The position numbers and the translations under genes were made by a program. The notes under the pieces are model-generated. The model searched no databases. It saw only the letters and a list, made by a program, of their open reading frames with translations, and had not been told where the DNA came from. From JAJPJE01 sp963724985 (GTDB taxonomy: Bacteria; Acidobacteriota; Terriglobia; Terriglobales; Acidobacteriaceae), in contig CAVRWV010000019.1 in assembly GCA_963724985.1 (NCBI GenBank), forward strand, positions 582,573 through 646,572: 64,000 nt of DNA, read 5' to 3'. Positions 36,932-46,014 of the stretch are shown here, piece after piece (position 1 is the first letter of the stretch; each line of letters begins with the position of its first letter).

Positions 36932-39900
36932 CTATTGATACGTGGCTGTGTAAGAGCCGGTGCTGGCTGCAAAGAACGCGTACTGCAAGCCCTTTATAGT
37001 TTGGGTTGTGAACGACACTGTTACGCCGCTTTTCTTGATGCTTCGCAGGGTAGTCGTTCCGGATTTCATCGGCACCATCGCTTGGATATTCCGTGAACCC
37101 GTGGCTGCGGTGATGCTGAAGGATAGAGTATTACTCGACCAAGACAATGATCCGAAGGTCGAGTTGTTTCTGCCATCCAGCCAGGTAAGCATCTGGAGCG
37201 AAGAAATCACCGGCACCCCGTACTTTTGCGCCTCAGCGATGATGGAATCCGATCCAGGTGATTCAACCAGATCGGTGTGCATATTGGCTGTGAATACGCC
37301 GTAATAGCCATTCGCACCGGTTGCATTGCTGAGCAGGGTGTCGATGAAGAACGGGTACGTGAAGTTCGACTCATCAGGCATCTGCGTGGTGGCCTGGTAT
37401 ACGTCGATCGGAACGCCCGTGTGATCTGCAAAGCGCATCGGGAACCCAGAGCCTGTAAACATACCAGGCTGATTAAGAGCCCATTCCGGCGGCCAATAAT
37501 AGTAGCTCGTATCGAGTCGTATACCGTGATTGAGTAGCACCTTTGGTTCCGAATCATAGTCGGACCAAACGACGCAATGTGTACGGCTCGTTTTCGACGC
37601 TGGCAGACCCGGATAGTTCTGAGACATCTGGCTTAACTGGGTCGTGACCGCTGAGTCTAACGAGTCGGCAGTAAAGTTAGTGCAAGTCAGGACATTGTCA
37701 GTGTGATTGGCAATTTCAAAACCTTGTGCCACGTAGTTGCTGTAGTTCGGGATCGGTGTGAACGGGAAGACGTAAGAGGTGGACCGGATACAAGTCCAAT
37801 CCGGTACGGAACAGCCGGGCGCGCTATCACTTATGTACTGATCGAACCTTCCCGACGTGCCGCCGTTGTCATGGTCATCGCCGGTCATAATCACCGCCGC
37901 CTTAAATCCGCTTGGGAGATACCAGAAACGCGGCAACGGCTTACGATTCTGATTCAGGAACTCGACCATGTTTATCAACAGTCTCTGCTGCTCATCCCCT
38001 TGCGGAACGGCAACCTTAGACAGATTGATCCAGTCGGGTTCGGGATCAAAAGAAGCATTCCCGAAGAACATGTCTTCCGCTCGTATGATCGTCGTGTCGC
38101 AATTGGGACACGTTGCGTCGTTGTAGGGAATTCTTTGGACGCCAGACCATGCCGGGTTGCCCTGGCGCATATAGACGATGGAGCGGGCCAGGTCGTAGGT
38201 GAATGCGGCGGCATGGCCTACACCAGCGTTTATCCAGGTGACGGCCGGGGAGCTAGTAGCCGTTGTAGCATTCGAGTAGAGTTTCGCCACCACGACCGCT
38301 CCGGTCGAGTTGTACAGATCAGCAGAACCGTGGAATTGCATCGTACTACCCACGATTCCCTGTCCAGGCGCAGCGGTCGTCACAACACCGAGGTAAGAAT
38401 TCGACAATGTTGAAGACGTGCTGCTCAGCCCGAGCAAGCTGGCTAACTGCTTGTCGGGGTGCATAGCTATCAGGTTTCCACCAGACGTCACCCAGGAGCT
38501 GATCATGTTCACTTGGGTCGGTGTCAACTTCATATCGCCGAGAATGACCACGTCGTACTTAGAAAGCACCGCAGGAGTAACAGCAGAGATGTCCTGCGAT
38601 GTAAACGCATTTAGTCCCTCAGCGAGTAGGATTTCGCTTAGATATAGGGTGTAGGGGTTAGTCTGAGTTGTGATCAACAAGACTGGGCCGCCCGGACCGG
38701 AACTTGGTGGCGGGTTAGTCGTAGAGAAGGACCACGAGTAATTCGACCCCAACTGCTGACCGTTGACGTTCCGGACACCCGAGCTAACAACAGCTGTATA
38801 CGTACTCAGAGCGGCAAACTCTGGGTTCGGCTGGAAAAATATCGAGAACGAGCCCGGGTCGTAGCTTAGTGTCCCGGGGATCGGATTGTTCGAAGGATCG
38901 ATTACCGTAAAGTTGGCCGATGTGATCGACGTCGGATCCATGGGCTGGCTAAAGCTAACGCTCATCGTACTCCCAAGGCCGACTCCGCTCGCACCCGGGC
39001 CAGGGTTCACTGATGTGACCGTCGGAGGAGCATTGCCGCTACTCTGATCGTACACGACGTCCACCCAATAGTTGGACCCGCCATACGAGGTATTTGGGTA
39101 CGCGCTCTTCGTGCCATACAGATACACTCCATTGCCCGACGCTGCCCCGGTACTGAGCGCGTGCAGCGGCGCATTATCTACTCCCGCGAAGCTAAAGGTA
39201 CCCAAGTCGAATGCGTAGTGACCATTCGGTGCGTAATAGGAAGCAACGTAAGTGGTGCCGGCGGTTACTGGGACGGGTGTACCGAAGACCACCTGCTGCC
39301 ACCCGGAGACGCTTTCATTCGTAAACGTTGCTGTGCTCAAAAGACTTCCGGTAGCAGTCCACAGATTGCCGACGTGGGTACCGACATTACCGGCACTCTT
39401 GTAGAACCGCACGCCAAGAATCGAACCGTTGAAGTCAGCGGTGAACTTGACGCCAAGCTCCACTCCGCCGCTGTCTCCTGAATCGACAACCCCAGGCGTT
39501 GCAGTCGGAGGCCAAATTGTGCACGGACAGCCATGCGACGTCGTGAAACTCCAGGAATAGTCGACGCCCATCGCAGTCCCTAGGAAATTGAGAACGCTCC
39601 CCTTTACCGTGGCTGTGTAGACGCTCAACGCGTTCAACGTGGAAGCTGGTTGGAACGTGAAGGTAGACGATACGGAATCGTAGTTGACCGTACCACTAAC
39701 CAAATTATTGGATGCGTCCCTCAGCACGAAATTACTTGCTGTCATGCTGGAAGAATTCATCGGCTGGTTAAATTTGACGCTGACCGTGGTACTTAAACTA
39801 ACCTGGCTCGCACCAGCGGCTGGGGTAGCGGAAGAGACTAGCGGAGGCGTCGTCGAGTTGCTCTGAAAGTAGACAACATCCACCCAATAGTTAGCAGCTC

Positions 39901-41257
39901 CGAAGCTCGAGCTTGGAAAAGCACTGGTCGAGCCGTAGTTGTATACACCGTCGCCACCATTAACACCGTTTTGAAGGGCGTGCAACGGGGCATTATCAGC
40001 ACCAGACGAAGCAAAGAAGTTGCTGGTGTATGCATAGTGTCCATTCGGAGCGTAATAGGACACGACGTACGTGGTGCCTGCGGTCACGTTCACCGGAGTG
40101 TTGAAGTTCGCCTGCTGCCATCCGGAACTTGATTCGTTCGTAAACGTCACGGTGGCGAGCCTGGTGCCGGAAGAGTTCCAGAGACTACCGATATGCGCGC
40201 CGACATTTGCGGCACTCTTATAGAAGCGCACACCGGTAATCAGGCCGTTGTAGTCGGTCTTGAATTTCACTCCCAGCTCAATGCCGCTTCCGTCCCCAGA
40301 ATCCACGATGGAAGGAGTGGTAGTCGCCGGCCAGAGGCTGCACGGACAATTCCCAGTCGCCGGTAACGATGCAGTTGTAAAGGTCCAAGCGTAATCGGCA
40401 CCCATTGCCTGGCCAAAATAACTGCTCACGGCCGCCTTCACGGTAGCCTTGTAAACGCTAAGACCGTTCAACGTGGAGTTCGGCGTAAACGACAGAGTGG
40501 ATGAAGGAGCGTCAAATGAGACAACCCCCGGCACAACGTTGTTGGAAGAATCTGTCACGATGAAATTCGTTGAGGTCATCGTCGCCGGATTCATCGGTTG
40601 ATTGAATGTTGCGGTAATCGGCCCATTCAAACTGGCGCCGGCTGAGTTCGCGGCAGGTACAGTAGACGAAACTGTCGGGGGGGCAATCGCTGAGGTCGGC
40701 AGATAGACGACGTCTACCCAGTAGTTCGTGGAATTGTAAGAGGAGGCAGGAAAGATGCTCGTGGTGTTGTAGGTATATACGCCATTGCTACCATCTACAC
40801 CGTTTTGAAGTGCATGCAACGGAGCGTTGTCGACACCCGCATTGGCGAAAAATCCGGAGTCGAATGCATAATGACCATTTGGAGCGTAATACGACACGAT
40901 GTAAGTGGTGCCAGCGACGATGGCTACTGGCGCACTGAAATTCACCTGCTGCCAACCCGAGCTGCTTTCATTGGTGAAAGTTGCTGTGGCGAGAAGAGTT
41001 CCGCTGGTATTCCAAAGATTACCAATATGAGACCCTGTATTATTGGCGCTCTTGTAGAACCGAATGCCGGTGACGTAGCCGTTCTGATCGGCGCGAAATT
41101 TAGTGCCTAGCTCTACACCGTTCGGATCGCCTGAATCAGCAATAGCGGGAGCACTGGTGGGGGTCCAGATCGAACACGGACACGCCGCCAACGCAACTTG
41201 TGACGCGCAGATAACCAATATCAGTGATAACACACAACGGTAAGCAGCTCTGAACAT
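36932..41257 (-). CDS. Giant secreted protein: three DUF4082 and three Big_5-like modules plus deacetylase-like C-terminus
   Basis: I start at ATG 41257 (RBS GAAGAG), which gives the signal peptide MFRAAYRCVLSLILVICA and a 1441-residue protein; the frame is open to 41323. Three DUF4082 modules lie at about residues 26-190, 300-465 and 573-735, each starting CPCSIWP/T and ending NYWVDVVY. They alternate with three SbsA-like Big_5 modules (PAANSAG.. FNQPMNP.. YAWTFTT). Residues about 850-960 resemble a glutamine-amidotransferase/ThuA-type fold (LLITTQTNPYTLYLSEILLAEG, YDVVILGDM). Residues about 1120-1360 look like a polysaccharide deacetylase or NodB-related fold (FKAAVIMTGDDHD, FEIANHTDN, SRTHCVVW). 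A beta-strand tail ends in TATYQ. It probably binds and edits surface polysaccharide, which is inference. The terminator at 36876 follows. Confidence 0.82.
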   Translation of the reverse strand: MFRAAYRCVLSLILVICASQVALAACPCSIWTPTSAPAIADSGDPNGVELGTKFRADQNGYVTGIRFYKSANNTGSHIGNLWNTSGTLLATATFTNESSSGWQQVNFSAPVAIVAGTTYIVSYYAPNGHYAFDSGFFANAGVDNAPLHALQNGVDGSNGVYTYNTTSIFPASSYNSTNYWVDVVYLPTSAIAPPTVSSTVPAANSAGASLNGPITATFNQPMNPATMTSTNFIVTDSSNNVVPGVVSFDAPSSTLSFTPNSTLNGLSVYKATVKAAVSSYFGQAMGADYAWTFTTASLPATGNCPCSLWPATTTPSIVDSGDGSGIELGVKFKTDYNGLITGVRFYKSAANVGAHIGSLWNSSGTRLATVTFTNESSSGWQQANFNTPVNVTAGTTYVVSYYAPNGHYAYTSNFFASSGADNAPLHALQNGVNGGDGVYNYGSTSAFPSSSFGAANYWVDVVYFQSNSTTPPLVSSATPAAGASQVSLSTTVSVKFNQPMNSSSMTASNFVLRDASNNLVSGTVNYDSVSSTFTFQPASTLNALSVYTATVKGSVLNFLGTAMGVDYSWSFTTSHGCPCTIWPPTATPGVVDSGDSGGVELGVKFTADFNGSILGVRFYKSAGNVGTHVGNLWTATGSLLSTATFTNESVSGWQQVVFGTPVPVTAGTTYVASYYAPNGHYAFDLGTFSFAGVDNAPLHALSTGAASGNGVYLYGTKSAYPNTSYGGSNYWVDVVYDQSSGNAPPTVTSVNPGPGASGVGLGSTMSVSFSQPMDPTSITSANFTVIDPSNNPIPGTLSYDPGSFSIFFQPNPEFAALSTYTAVVSSGVRNVNGQQLGSNYSWSFSTTNPPPSSGPGGPVLLITTQTNPYTLYLSEILLAEGLNAFTSQDISAVTPAVLSKYDVVILGDMKLTPTQVNMISSWVTSGGNLIAMHPDKQLASLLGLSSTSSTLSNSYLGVVTTAAPGQGIVGSTMQFHGSADLYNSTGAVVVAKLYSNATTATSSPAVTWINAGVGHAAAFTYDLARSIVYMRQGNPAWSGVQRIPYNDATCPNCDTTIIRAEDMFFGNASFDPEPDWINLSKVAVPQGDEQQRLLINMVEFLNQNRKPLPRFWYLPSGFKAAVIMTGDDHDNGGTSGRFDQYISDSAPGCSVPDWTCIRSTSYVFPFTPIPNYSNYVAQGFEIANHTDNVLTCTNFTADSLDSAVTTQLSQMSQNYPGLPASKTSRTHCVVWSDYDSEPKVLLNHGIRLDTSYYYWPPEWALNQPGMFTGSGFPMRFADHTGVPIDVYQATTQMPDESNFTYPFFIDTLLSNATGANGYYGVFTANMHTDLVESPGSDSIIAEAQKYGVPVISSLQMLTWLDGRNNSTFGSLSWSSNTLSFSITAATGSRNIQAMVPMKSGTTTLRSIKKSGVTVSFTTQTIKGLQYAFFAASTGSYTATYQ

Positions 41258-41599
41258 AGTCTCTTCTTTCATGTAAATCAGGCTTTGACGACAACCCACC
41301 CACGAACCAATGCTTCTGGGCAATCTTCAATCGCCCAAGCAACAAGGAGCCTTGCTGTTAGCTAATGCATTCAAGCTTCCACAACTCGCGAGCGGAGATC
41401 CGACCCCGAACCGGGCAATCACAATAAACTGTTTATTTTCAATTACTTACTAACTTATCAGTCGTGCGGTGGATGGTTACGAAATCGAAGGTGCAGGACA
41501 ACGTGCAAAACATTTCCTCTAAGTGGACCTGGATTGTCCTCGTAAGCTAACCCTCAGATAAGACGTCCCAATGGAAGCGGTTAAAGCAATCAGACTGAG
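41258..41599. other. Intergenic region upstream of the giant DUF4082 gene
   Basis: No gene is seen. The region contains a perfect AT-rich inverted repeat, AATAAAC-T-GTTTATT (41423-41437), and CAAGG/CCTTG near 41342. It should contain the promoter of the giant secreted-protein gene and the end of the GT39-like transcript. Confidence 0.5.
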
Positions 41600-43180
41600 T
41601 TACTTCTGGAGATCATAGTTGCGTATCAAGGCGCAGGCCGGATTGATGGGGGTACGATCCGGTGACATCGGCACGTAGATGAATTCGTGGTCCACTTGCC
41701 CACAAAGATCGTAGTTTCTATTTATGGCAATTCGAATTTTCATCCCGAGATGCACGTATCTCGGGTACCGAGCTGTCGGATCATATGGCTGATTCAGGGG
41801 CTCACCGGCAATGACGAGATCGTACTGCCTTTGCTCCAGTTCGTTTGCAAGGCCTTGAGACGACCACAAGCCCGATCCCTTTTCTGCATAAGTAAGAGAA
41901 GCTGGGTCAAGAAATTCCGGCGTGGAAGTTCGAGCCCCGATATACGGAATGTCGGTGAATACGCGCCTATTTTTCGCGAGTTGAACGAGAGGCCTTAAAT
42001 CCTCTGGTCGACCATGCATTGCGTTCCAGCGCTGCATGTCCAGTGCAGGTAGCACGAGGAACAGGACCAGTACTGTCGCGAACTTGGCCCAAGAGGACTC
42101 CCCCGTCCAGTTCTTTCGCAACCTATTCAAGCCGGACGGCGCCAGCATTGCCATCGCGAGTGCAGGCTCCAGAAAGTGATTCGCAGCGGCTCCGGCAGCA
42201 GCAGACCCCAACGTCGCGAAGAACAATGAGGTGGTTAGATAGAACTTTAGTAATCCGGTTCTCTCATCCGGGTCCTTCCCCATCGCTGCAAATGCGCCCA
42301 AAGCAAACAACAGAACAGCAAAACCGCTTTCAGGTGAGGTAAACAGACGAAGAATCACGTCTCGGGCGTATGTGAAGGCGAGAGATCCGAACTTCGATCC
42401 TCCAAGATTGAGAAGAAACAGACCGCCGCTCGATTTTTGGCAAACGACGATTGTTGTTCCAACAATCAGCCACCAGACTGCCGAAAACAGCATCGCATGT
42501 TTCCATCGCTTCTTCGAAACGAGCCACAGCACTACCGCAACCGGAACAGCAACAGAGTTGTGTCTGGTTAGGAATGCAATGGCTGCAAATGTTCCAGACA
42601 GAACAGAACCGGTTTTACCCGTCTGGCGTGCCGCTATGTAGACAGCCAAAACACTGAATAAAAGTGCGGGCAAATCAGGCCGCGCCGTCACGGCCCATGG
42701 AATCAGGATGGGAAATGAGAGATATAGCGTCGGAGAAAGTAGCGATGATCTCCGCGACAATCCTAACCTTCTGTTCCATAAGAACGCCACCGTCACAATT
42801 CCAAACAGGGAGGCTAGCGTCAGAAGACGGCCAAAGAGAGTCAATGAATCGATGCTCTCTATTCCCGCGCTTGCGCCTAGGCCAATCGCGGCGTACCACA
42901 ATGGTGGGAAGGCTGCGAGCAAGTATGGTGGCTTGCGAAAGTCCTGGTAGAGCGGTGAGCTGTTCGCCCAATGCTGTGCAGAAAGAACGCCAGCGGCTTC
43001 CGGGTACATGTTGTCCGAAACGACCGGCAAGAAGTGAGCCGCCTGAATCAGGAAGCACAGCGTAGCGGCCACCGTGAGAACCAACAGTGTCAGCTCAAAC
43101 TGTTCGAACGGCAGCCCTGAAGCTCCAGTTTTGGGGGTCTTTGTGAAAGCAGGTTGGGTGGACGCTTGCATATTTTTCAC
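41600..43180 (-). CDS. GT39/ArnT-like polytopic glycosyltransferase
   Basis: A 526-residue membrane protein with about eleven hydrophobic segments. A cytoplasmic N-terminus of about 30 residues precedes the first helix (LTLLVLTVAATLCFLIQAAHF). The periplasmic loop after it (PVVSDNMYPEAAGVLSAQHW) resembles the acidic first loop of PMT/ArnT-family enzymes, which use polyprenyl-phosphate sugars as donors. The C-terminal domain is soluble. It would fit with a DPM1-like synthase such as the product at 26497. The sugar and acceptor are unknown. Confidence 0.75.
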   Translation of the reverse strand: MKNMQASTQPAFTKTPKTGASGLPFEQFELTLLVLTVAATLCFLIQAAHFLPVVSDNMYPEAAGVLSAQHWANSSPLYQDFRKPPYLLAAFPPLWYAAIGLGASAGIESIDSLTLFGRLLTLASLFGIVTVAFLWNRRLGLSRRSSLLSPTLYLSFPILIPWAVTARPDLPALLFSVLAVYIAARQTGKTGSVLSGTFAAIAFLTRHNSVAVPVAVVLWLVSKKRWKHAMLFSAVWWLIVGTTIVVCQKSSGGLFLLNLGGSKFGSLAFTYARDVILRLFTSPESGFAVLLFALGAFAAMGKDPDERTGLLKFYLTTSLFFATLGSAAAGAAANHFLEPALAMAMLAPSGLNRLRKNWTGESSWAKFATVLVLFLVLPALDMQRWNAMHGRPEDLRPLVQLAKNRRVFTDIPYIGARTSTPEFLDPASLTYAEKGSGLWSSQGLANELEQRQYDLVIAGEPLNQPYDPTARYPRYVHLGMKIRIAINRNYDLCGQVDHEFIYVPMSPDRTPINPACALIRNYDLQK

Positions 43181-43269
43181 ACCGAAGAGTGGTTCAGTTT
43201 TGATCTAGAACGAACCGGCAAGGAAAGCGCGTCTCTCAGAATCGCTGTTAGAAAAACGGACGGATTGCT

Positions 43270-44700
43270 TCACATTCCAGGCCAGTGAACAAAGCTGGCT
43301 AGAAACATCACGACGAGCAGGAAGAGATACCATCGAAGTTCAGCACCAGTTTCCTCAGGCAAGAGCCGCCTGATCCCAAACACGAGGGGGAAATACGAAA
43401 TGGCTTGCGCTATGACGAGAGCCAAGATCGCTCCGTGAATTCCGAAACGCATCAGTGCAATCCAAACTCCGCCCACCATGAACACCAGCCTCGTGACATT
43501 CGCTGCTGCGGAATACTTTGTTTTCCCGTACGCCATAATCACGTTCGATGCCGGCGTGGCAAATAGATCAAGGGCTACGCGTAGCCCAAGGAGTTGCAAC
43601 ATCCATCCGGTCATCCGGTACTTGGGACTCAAGAAAAGTTTTACCACCGGATTGGCGAGAGCCAGAAATCCCACTGTCGCGATCAGTGCTAGCGTAAGGA
43701 ATAACCAGCGGCTTCGGTGGTAGTCTCTTATTGTCGCCGCACGACTCGTGCGAACGGCCTTGGAAATCATCGGTAGAAGAATCTGGTTCGCCAGTTGACT
43801 AACTCCCGATGCAGGCAGCGAAGAAACCATTATTGCCAGCGAAAAGCAGCCAAGCTCGGCAGGCGTGATGAATTTCCCGAGGAACAACCTCTCGCCCTGT
43901 CCACCAAGGAAATGAGCAGCGGTCGAAACTGATACCCATCCTCCGAAGTGGAGGATGTCCTTTGCCGCACTCGGATCCCACGATAGCTTGACACGAGGCT
44001 TTGCGATGAAGTGACTACCTAGTGCATACACGCCTGCGCTCACGATCGTCCTGACGACCAGGGCCCATGCGGAGGGCGATACTACCGACCATAAAACGCA
44101 AACGCCAAACGCCACAACCTCCGAAAAAACCTGCAGCAACGTAATTCCACGGAGGTTCACGTGACGTGTCAACGTCCACGCTGAGGTACTGATCAAACCG
44201 CGCAGCATCTCTGATGCACCCGCTGCGACCAGCAAAGGAAACAGTTGCGGAATGTGGTAGAAGAGCGCAATCGGATAGGCGGCAATCGCAGAGATGGCCC
44301 AAATACCTGCTCCCCTTGCCACCTGTATGGAAAATGCGGTGTTGAGGAATGCTGAATCGTCCCCACGCAAATGCTGGACCACGTTGGCCATAATTCCGAG
44401 TTCGGAAAACATCGCCAACCCAGCGATGAAAACTCCAACGAGACCAACCACTCCAAAGGCTTCGGGCCCAAGGAAATTTCGTGCAAGGATCACTGTCCCG
44501 GCTGTCCGGAACGCCTGCATGGCGATGTAGCCGCCGATGGTCCAAGCCCCTCCGCGAAGGGCCACACCGACCCGGCCAGTCGTCGACCACTGCCGAAATT
44601 TCAGCCATTTCCCCGGACTCACGCCCGTGGAAGCCGCTATGGCGGGATCGACTGCTAACTCGGTGTCGCTCACCGACCCTTCAGAAAAGCCCTGAGTCAA
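43270..44700 (-). CDS. Oligosaccharide flippase (Wzx-like, MOP superfamily)
   Basis: A 476-residue protein with 12-14 predicted helices. After a 40-residue polar N-terminus the sequence VALRGGAWTIGGYIAMQAFRTAGTVILARNFLGPEAFG is the classic start of the RfbX/Wzx polysaccharide transporter family. It should move undecaprenyl-diphosphate-linked repeat units to the periplasm. The start overlaps the stop of the GT4 gene by four bases (ATGA), so the two are coupled. Confidence 0.9.
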   Translation of the reverse strand: MTQGFSEGSVSDTELAVDPAIAASTGVSPGKWLKFRQWSTTGRVGVALRGGAWTIGGYIAMQAFRTAGTVILARNFLGPEAFGVVGLVGVFIAGLAMFSELGIMANVVQHLRGDDSAFLNTAFSIQVARGAGIWAISAIAAYPIALFYHIPQLFPLLVAAGASEMLRGLISTSAWTLTRHVNLRGITLLQVFSEVVAFGVCVLWSVVSPSAWALVVRTIVSAGVYALGSHFIAKPRVKLSWDPSAAKDILHFGGWVSVSTAAHFLGGQGERLFLGKFITPAELGCFSLAIMVSSLPASGVSQLANQILLPMISKAVRTSRAATIRDYHRSRWLFLTLALIATVGFLALANPVVKLFLSPKYRMTGWMLQLLGLRVALDLFATPASNVIMAYGKTKYSAAANVTRLVFMVGGVWIALMRFGIHGAILALVIAQAISYFPLVFGIRRLLPEETGAELRWYLFLLVVMFLASFVHWPGM

Positions 44701-45914
44701 ACATTCCTCCCAGTCAATTTATCTTCAACCTCCATCTCATTCTCTGTCGCGGACGTGCCGACCAGGTTGTCAACGATCTCAAAGTATTTCTTTTTCAGCA
44801 CGCCCCAATTATTCTTGCCCACAAAACTTGCGGCATTTCGCGCCAATTCATCGCGTAGTCGCGCGTCGCGAATCAGCAGCAACATCGCCCTCCCCAGATC
44901 TTGTTCGTCCCCTGCTCGAAAGAAATGCACGATTGAGCTATCGAAGTAGTAGGTATCAACCGTAGTGTCGGAAACGATCACCGGCACTCCCAATGCCATG
45001 AATTCCATAATCTTCGTGCTGAATGCTTCGTCTCCGAATCCGTCACGTCGCTTCGGCACGACACCAAGGTCGGCATCCTCGATCACTCGCGCAATTTCTC
45101 GTGTCGACATCGGATCTTTGATGATGACTCTCTCTGACAATTGCAATTCCTGAACAAGCTGCACAAGTTCCGCTCGGCCCGGACCTTCGCCGTAAATTTG
45201 GAAGTCGGCGTAGGGAACTTCATTTTTGATCGAATCGAATGCTCGAATTGCGATGTCAAGTCCCTGATGCCAGTTCAATGAACCGGGATAGATGATTACG
45301 AAGCGGCCATTCCTGTGACGCTTTCCCTGCTTACTGAACACCTGTAGGTCAGGCACATTGACCAACGCCGTGCACTTGTTGCTGGTGCATGATCGCGAGA
45401 CGAGTCTCGTTAGCCAGATATCATTCGCAGCTATCACATGGTGAGCAAAGGATGCAGATACGCGTTCAATGGCGATCAGCAACTTGAACGTGATTGAAGT
45501 CTGAGCTATCTCGTACTTGCTGGCGTAAAACTCTGGAAGCAAATCGTGGATGTCGAGAATGATTTTCGCGCCAAGTAGTCGTGGGAACCATGCAGAAAAG
45601 ACCAGGAAGTCCGGTACGGAGTGAATATGAATAAGCCGATAAGGGTCCCTGAACTGAGTGCGAGTTATAAGGAACATCGAGCGGAAAAAGAAAAAGACGA
45701 CTCCCAACGCGTACGACGTTCTCGAAGAGCTGTCAGATTTTCGGCCTTGAATCCGAAATACGTTCACTCCATGAACAGTTTCTTTACCAAGTGCTCCATT
45801 TCTCCCGAGAGCGATGACATCTACCTCGTCGCCTCTCTCTGCGAGCGCCTCGGCATATCGCATGACGCGAGTGTCGCCCTCGTAGAAAGAGTATGTGACC
45901 ATACACACCTTCAT
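44697..45914 (-). CDS. Family 4 glycosyltransferase
   Basis: A GT-B glycosyltransferase. The frame opens at 45986, but ATG 45914 gives MKVCMVTYSFYEGDTRVMRYAEALAERG, the normal family start, so I prefer it (405 residues). The nucleotide-binding domain includes YPGSLNWHQGLDIAIRAF, IYGEGPGR and VIIKDPMSTREIARVIEDADLGVVPKR. DEAFSTKIMEFMALGVPVIVS is the E-x7-E region. It likely transfers one sugar of the repeat unit. It precedes the Wzx gene with a four-base overlap. Confidence 0.9.
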   Translation of the reverse strand: MKVCMVTYSFYEGDTRVMRYAEALAERGDEVDVIALGRNGALGKETVHGVNVFRIQGRKSDSSSRTSYALGVVFFFFRSMFLITRTQFRDPYRLIHIHSVPDFLVFSAWFPRLLGAKIILDIHDLLPEFYASKYEIAQTSITFKLLIAIERVSASFAHHVIAANDIWLTRLVSRSCTSNKCTALVNVPDLQVFSKQGKRHRNGRFVIIYPGSLNWHQGLDIAIRAFDSIKNEVPYADFQIYGEGPGRAELVQLVQELQLSERVIIKDPMSTREIARVIEDADLGVVPKRRDGFGDEAFSTKIMEFMALGVPVIVSDTTVDTYYFDSSIVHFFRAGDEQDLGRAMLLLIRDARLRDELARNAASFVGKNNWGVLKKKYFEIVDNLVGTSATENEMEVEDKLTGRNV

Positions 45915-46014
45915 AAATGATTCACTAAGCCCGACAGGCAGAAACACAATCACTGAGCAATAAAGTTGAGACAGGAGATTCTTCATTTAAGAAACGACAT
46001 CCCTGAGGCAGTCC

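Noticed and set aside
41423..41437. AATAAAC-T-GTTTATT as a terminator
   Set aside because: The stem is AT-only with a one-base loop and no T-run follows; it is at most an operator or chance.
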